A stretch of DNA of 64,000 nt from Ferruginibacter sp. (lineage in GTDB: Bacteria > Bacteroidota > Bacteroidia > Chitinophagales > Chitinophagaceae), in NCBI GenBank assembly GCA_014379625.1, contig JACMLJ010000012.1, positions 186,001 through 250,000 of the forward strand, read 5' to 3'. The translations under genes and the position numbers were made by a program. Under the pieces are notes generated by a model that did not search any database, was not told the DNA's origin, and worked only from the letters and a program-made list of their open reading frames with translations. Shown in pieces: positions 63,100 through 64,000 of this stretch (the stretch's first letter is position 1; each line of letters opens with the position of its first letter).

Positions 63100-64000
63100 T
63101 TACAATCTCGGGCAAACAAATTCCGCTTCCGGTGTTTTCGCTGTTTTTCTGCCAATAAAAGATAAAGACAATTCAAAACTGTTGGAACCATTCGCCAATT
63201 TACCAAGATCGGAAGTATTGATATCATAACTAAGCCCGATCACCATGCCTTTATGCGTAAACCCGGCAAACGGTGAGATCGCGTCTTTCACCCTGTAGTT
63301 GGCGCCGATCATAAAATCATTTACGGGTCCCAATTTAAATTCACCATAGGCCCCCAGCATTTTTTCTGAAGCAGTACCCTGGTCGAGGTATAAAAAATTA
63401 GGGGTAATGCTTACTGTTTCTGTCAGTTTTATCCTCAAACCTGCATGGCCTGTAAAACGCATTGGGATTACCGCGTTGCTTTTTCCACTAAAATCATCTT
63501 TTGGCTTTGTAAGGTGTGATAAAGAAAATCCTGCGAAGAAATTCGCCTTTTTACCCGGCCTGCCATCATAATAAAGCGCCCCGGCGCCCATGTCAAAAGA
63601 TGTTGTAGAGTTGGCGGAAAAAAGGTCGGCTGTGGCGTTACCGGGGTTGTAACCACTGATCGGGTTCCACTGATCGCCAAAAGTAAGTTTTGAAGAATTG
63701 AACCTGCGTTGGATCATACCCACCTGCATACCTATGGTGATGCGCTGGTTTCCATTTGCACCAAAACGTAAGCCGGTGTAGGCCATGTTACCGTACGCTG
63801 TCGTATAATTATACCCTCCGTCTCCCGCGGCCTGGTTTAACACACTTAGTCCAAAATTCGCATTTTTACTGGTACTAAAATCCACCGCAACACCAGGTGT
63901 TGAATAGGGGCTGCTGATATTACCCCATTGCGTACGATAGATGGCGGATACCCGGTAGTCGCCATCAAAAACCCCTGTCAGCGCCGGGTTAAGCCAGGAC
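63100..64000 (-). CDS. PorP/SprF family protein, 5' end outside the window
   Basis: The open frame runs from the right edge (codon phase from 63999) to the stop at 63100, giving 299 visible residues. The edge residues read SWLNPALTGVFDGDYRVSAI, the NPALTG signature of PorP/SprF, so the missing part is the signal peptide and a few residues. Later segments 'YDGRPGKKANFFAGFSLSHL' and 'LGAYGEFKLGPVNDFMIGAN' fit barrel strands. It is a distinct paralogue of the protein at 59.9 kb and probably starts the PorP-OmpA-PorP unit (165-nt gap to OmpA). Confidence 0.85.
   Translation of the reverse strand, partial: SWLNPALTGVFDGDYRVSAIYRTQWGNISSPYSTPGVAVDFSTSKNANFGLSVLNQAAGDGGYNYTTAYGNMAYTGLRFGANGNQRITIGMQVGMIQRRFNSSKLTFGDQWNPISGYNPGNATADLFSANSTTSFDMGAGALYYDGRPGKKANFFAGFSLSHLTKPKDDFSGKSNAVIPMRFTGHAGLRIKLTETVSITPNFLYLDQGTASEKMLGAYGEFKLGPVNDFMIGANYRVKDAISPFAGFTHKGMVIGLSYDINTSDLGKLANGSNSFELSLSFIGRKTAKTPEAEFVCPRL

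Overview
The window looks like chromosomal DNA of a member of the Bacteroidota, most likely the family Chitinophagaceae. This rests on several things seen together: two PorP/SprF-type proteins around an OmpA/PD40 protein, a secreted giant with a C-terminal domain of the type IX secretion system (T9SS), Tat-exported GMC oxidoreductase and Gfo/Idh/MocA gene sets, tandem double-FtsX ABC permeases beside an NtrC/histidine kinase pair, and AT-rich leaders with TAnnTTTG-type -10 boxes. No rRNA, tRNA, CRISPR array, phage or intact transposase gene was recognised. The genus was not determined.

Bases 1-11,200 are mostly housekeeping. They hold a LEA14-like lipoprotein, a secreted HMA-domain protein, pyrE, a NUDIX hydrolase, a PaaI-type thioesterase with coaD, pyrB, pyrR, pruA, a small lipoprotein, and prfB. 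The prfB gene is complete only when read through a textbook +1 programmed frameshift. A small conserved-looking gene and a secreted VOC-fold protein follow.

Bases 11,400-29,050 and 35,080-37,550 form a sugar-oxidation island. It has three Gfo/Idh/MocA oxidoreductases (two with Tat signals), three GMC oxidoreductases with a C-x5-C-x3-C motif like the 3Fe-4S site of FAD-glucose dehydrogenase, and two Tat/lipoprotein small subunits (gluconate 2-dehydrogenase subunit 3 family). It also has two TIM-barrel sugar isomerases/epimerases, an MFS permease, a GntP permease, a serine hydrolase, a NIPSNAP protein and a ThuA protein. The inferred job is periplasmic oxidation of sugars or glycosides to keto-sugars, then import and further conversion; the substrate cannot be read from the sequence.

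Bases 29,145-34,218 hold a compact minus-strand operon. It encodes a DUF4907-like secreted protein, a 1221-aa T9SS-type surface protein, an 81-aa protein with a C-terminal sorting-signal-like tail, and an exosortase-family membrane protein. This looks like a dedicated protein-sorting module.

Bases 37,600-59,720 hold a MacB/FtsX-type ABC export locus of about 22 kb: TolC, ATPase 1, five consecutive paralogous double-FtsX permeases of about 800 aa, ATPase 2, a small secreted protein, a HlyD-type adaptor, two paralogous 61/62-aa proteins with a DLWNI-RQ motif, then a divergent NtrC-type sigma-54 activator and its histidine kinase. Three promoter regions in this locus (before ATPase 1, HlyD and the small-protein pair) share one layout: paired 18-bp sites about 21-22 bp apart, then a TGGCAC-like -24 element about 50 bp further on. 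This suggests that the kinase/activator pair controls all three units.

Bases 59,890-64,000 carry PorP/SprF, OmpA/PD40 and a second PorP/SprF gene that runs off the right edge. Two MITE-like elements sharing terminal inverted repeats (23,013-23,203 and 47,869-48,110) and two families of short intergenic repeats are scattered among the accessory genes.
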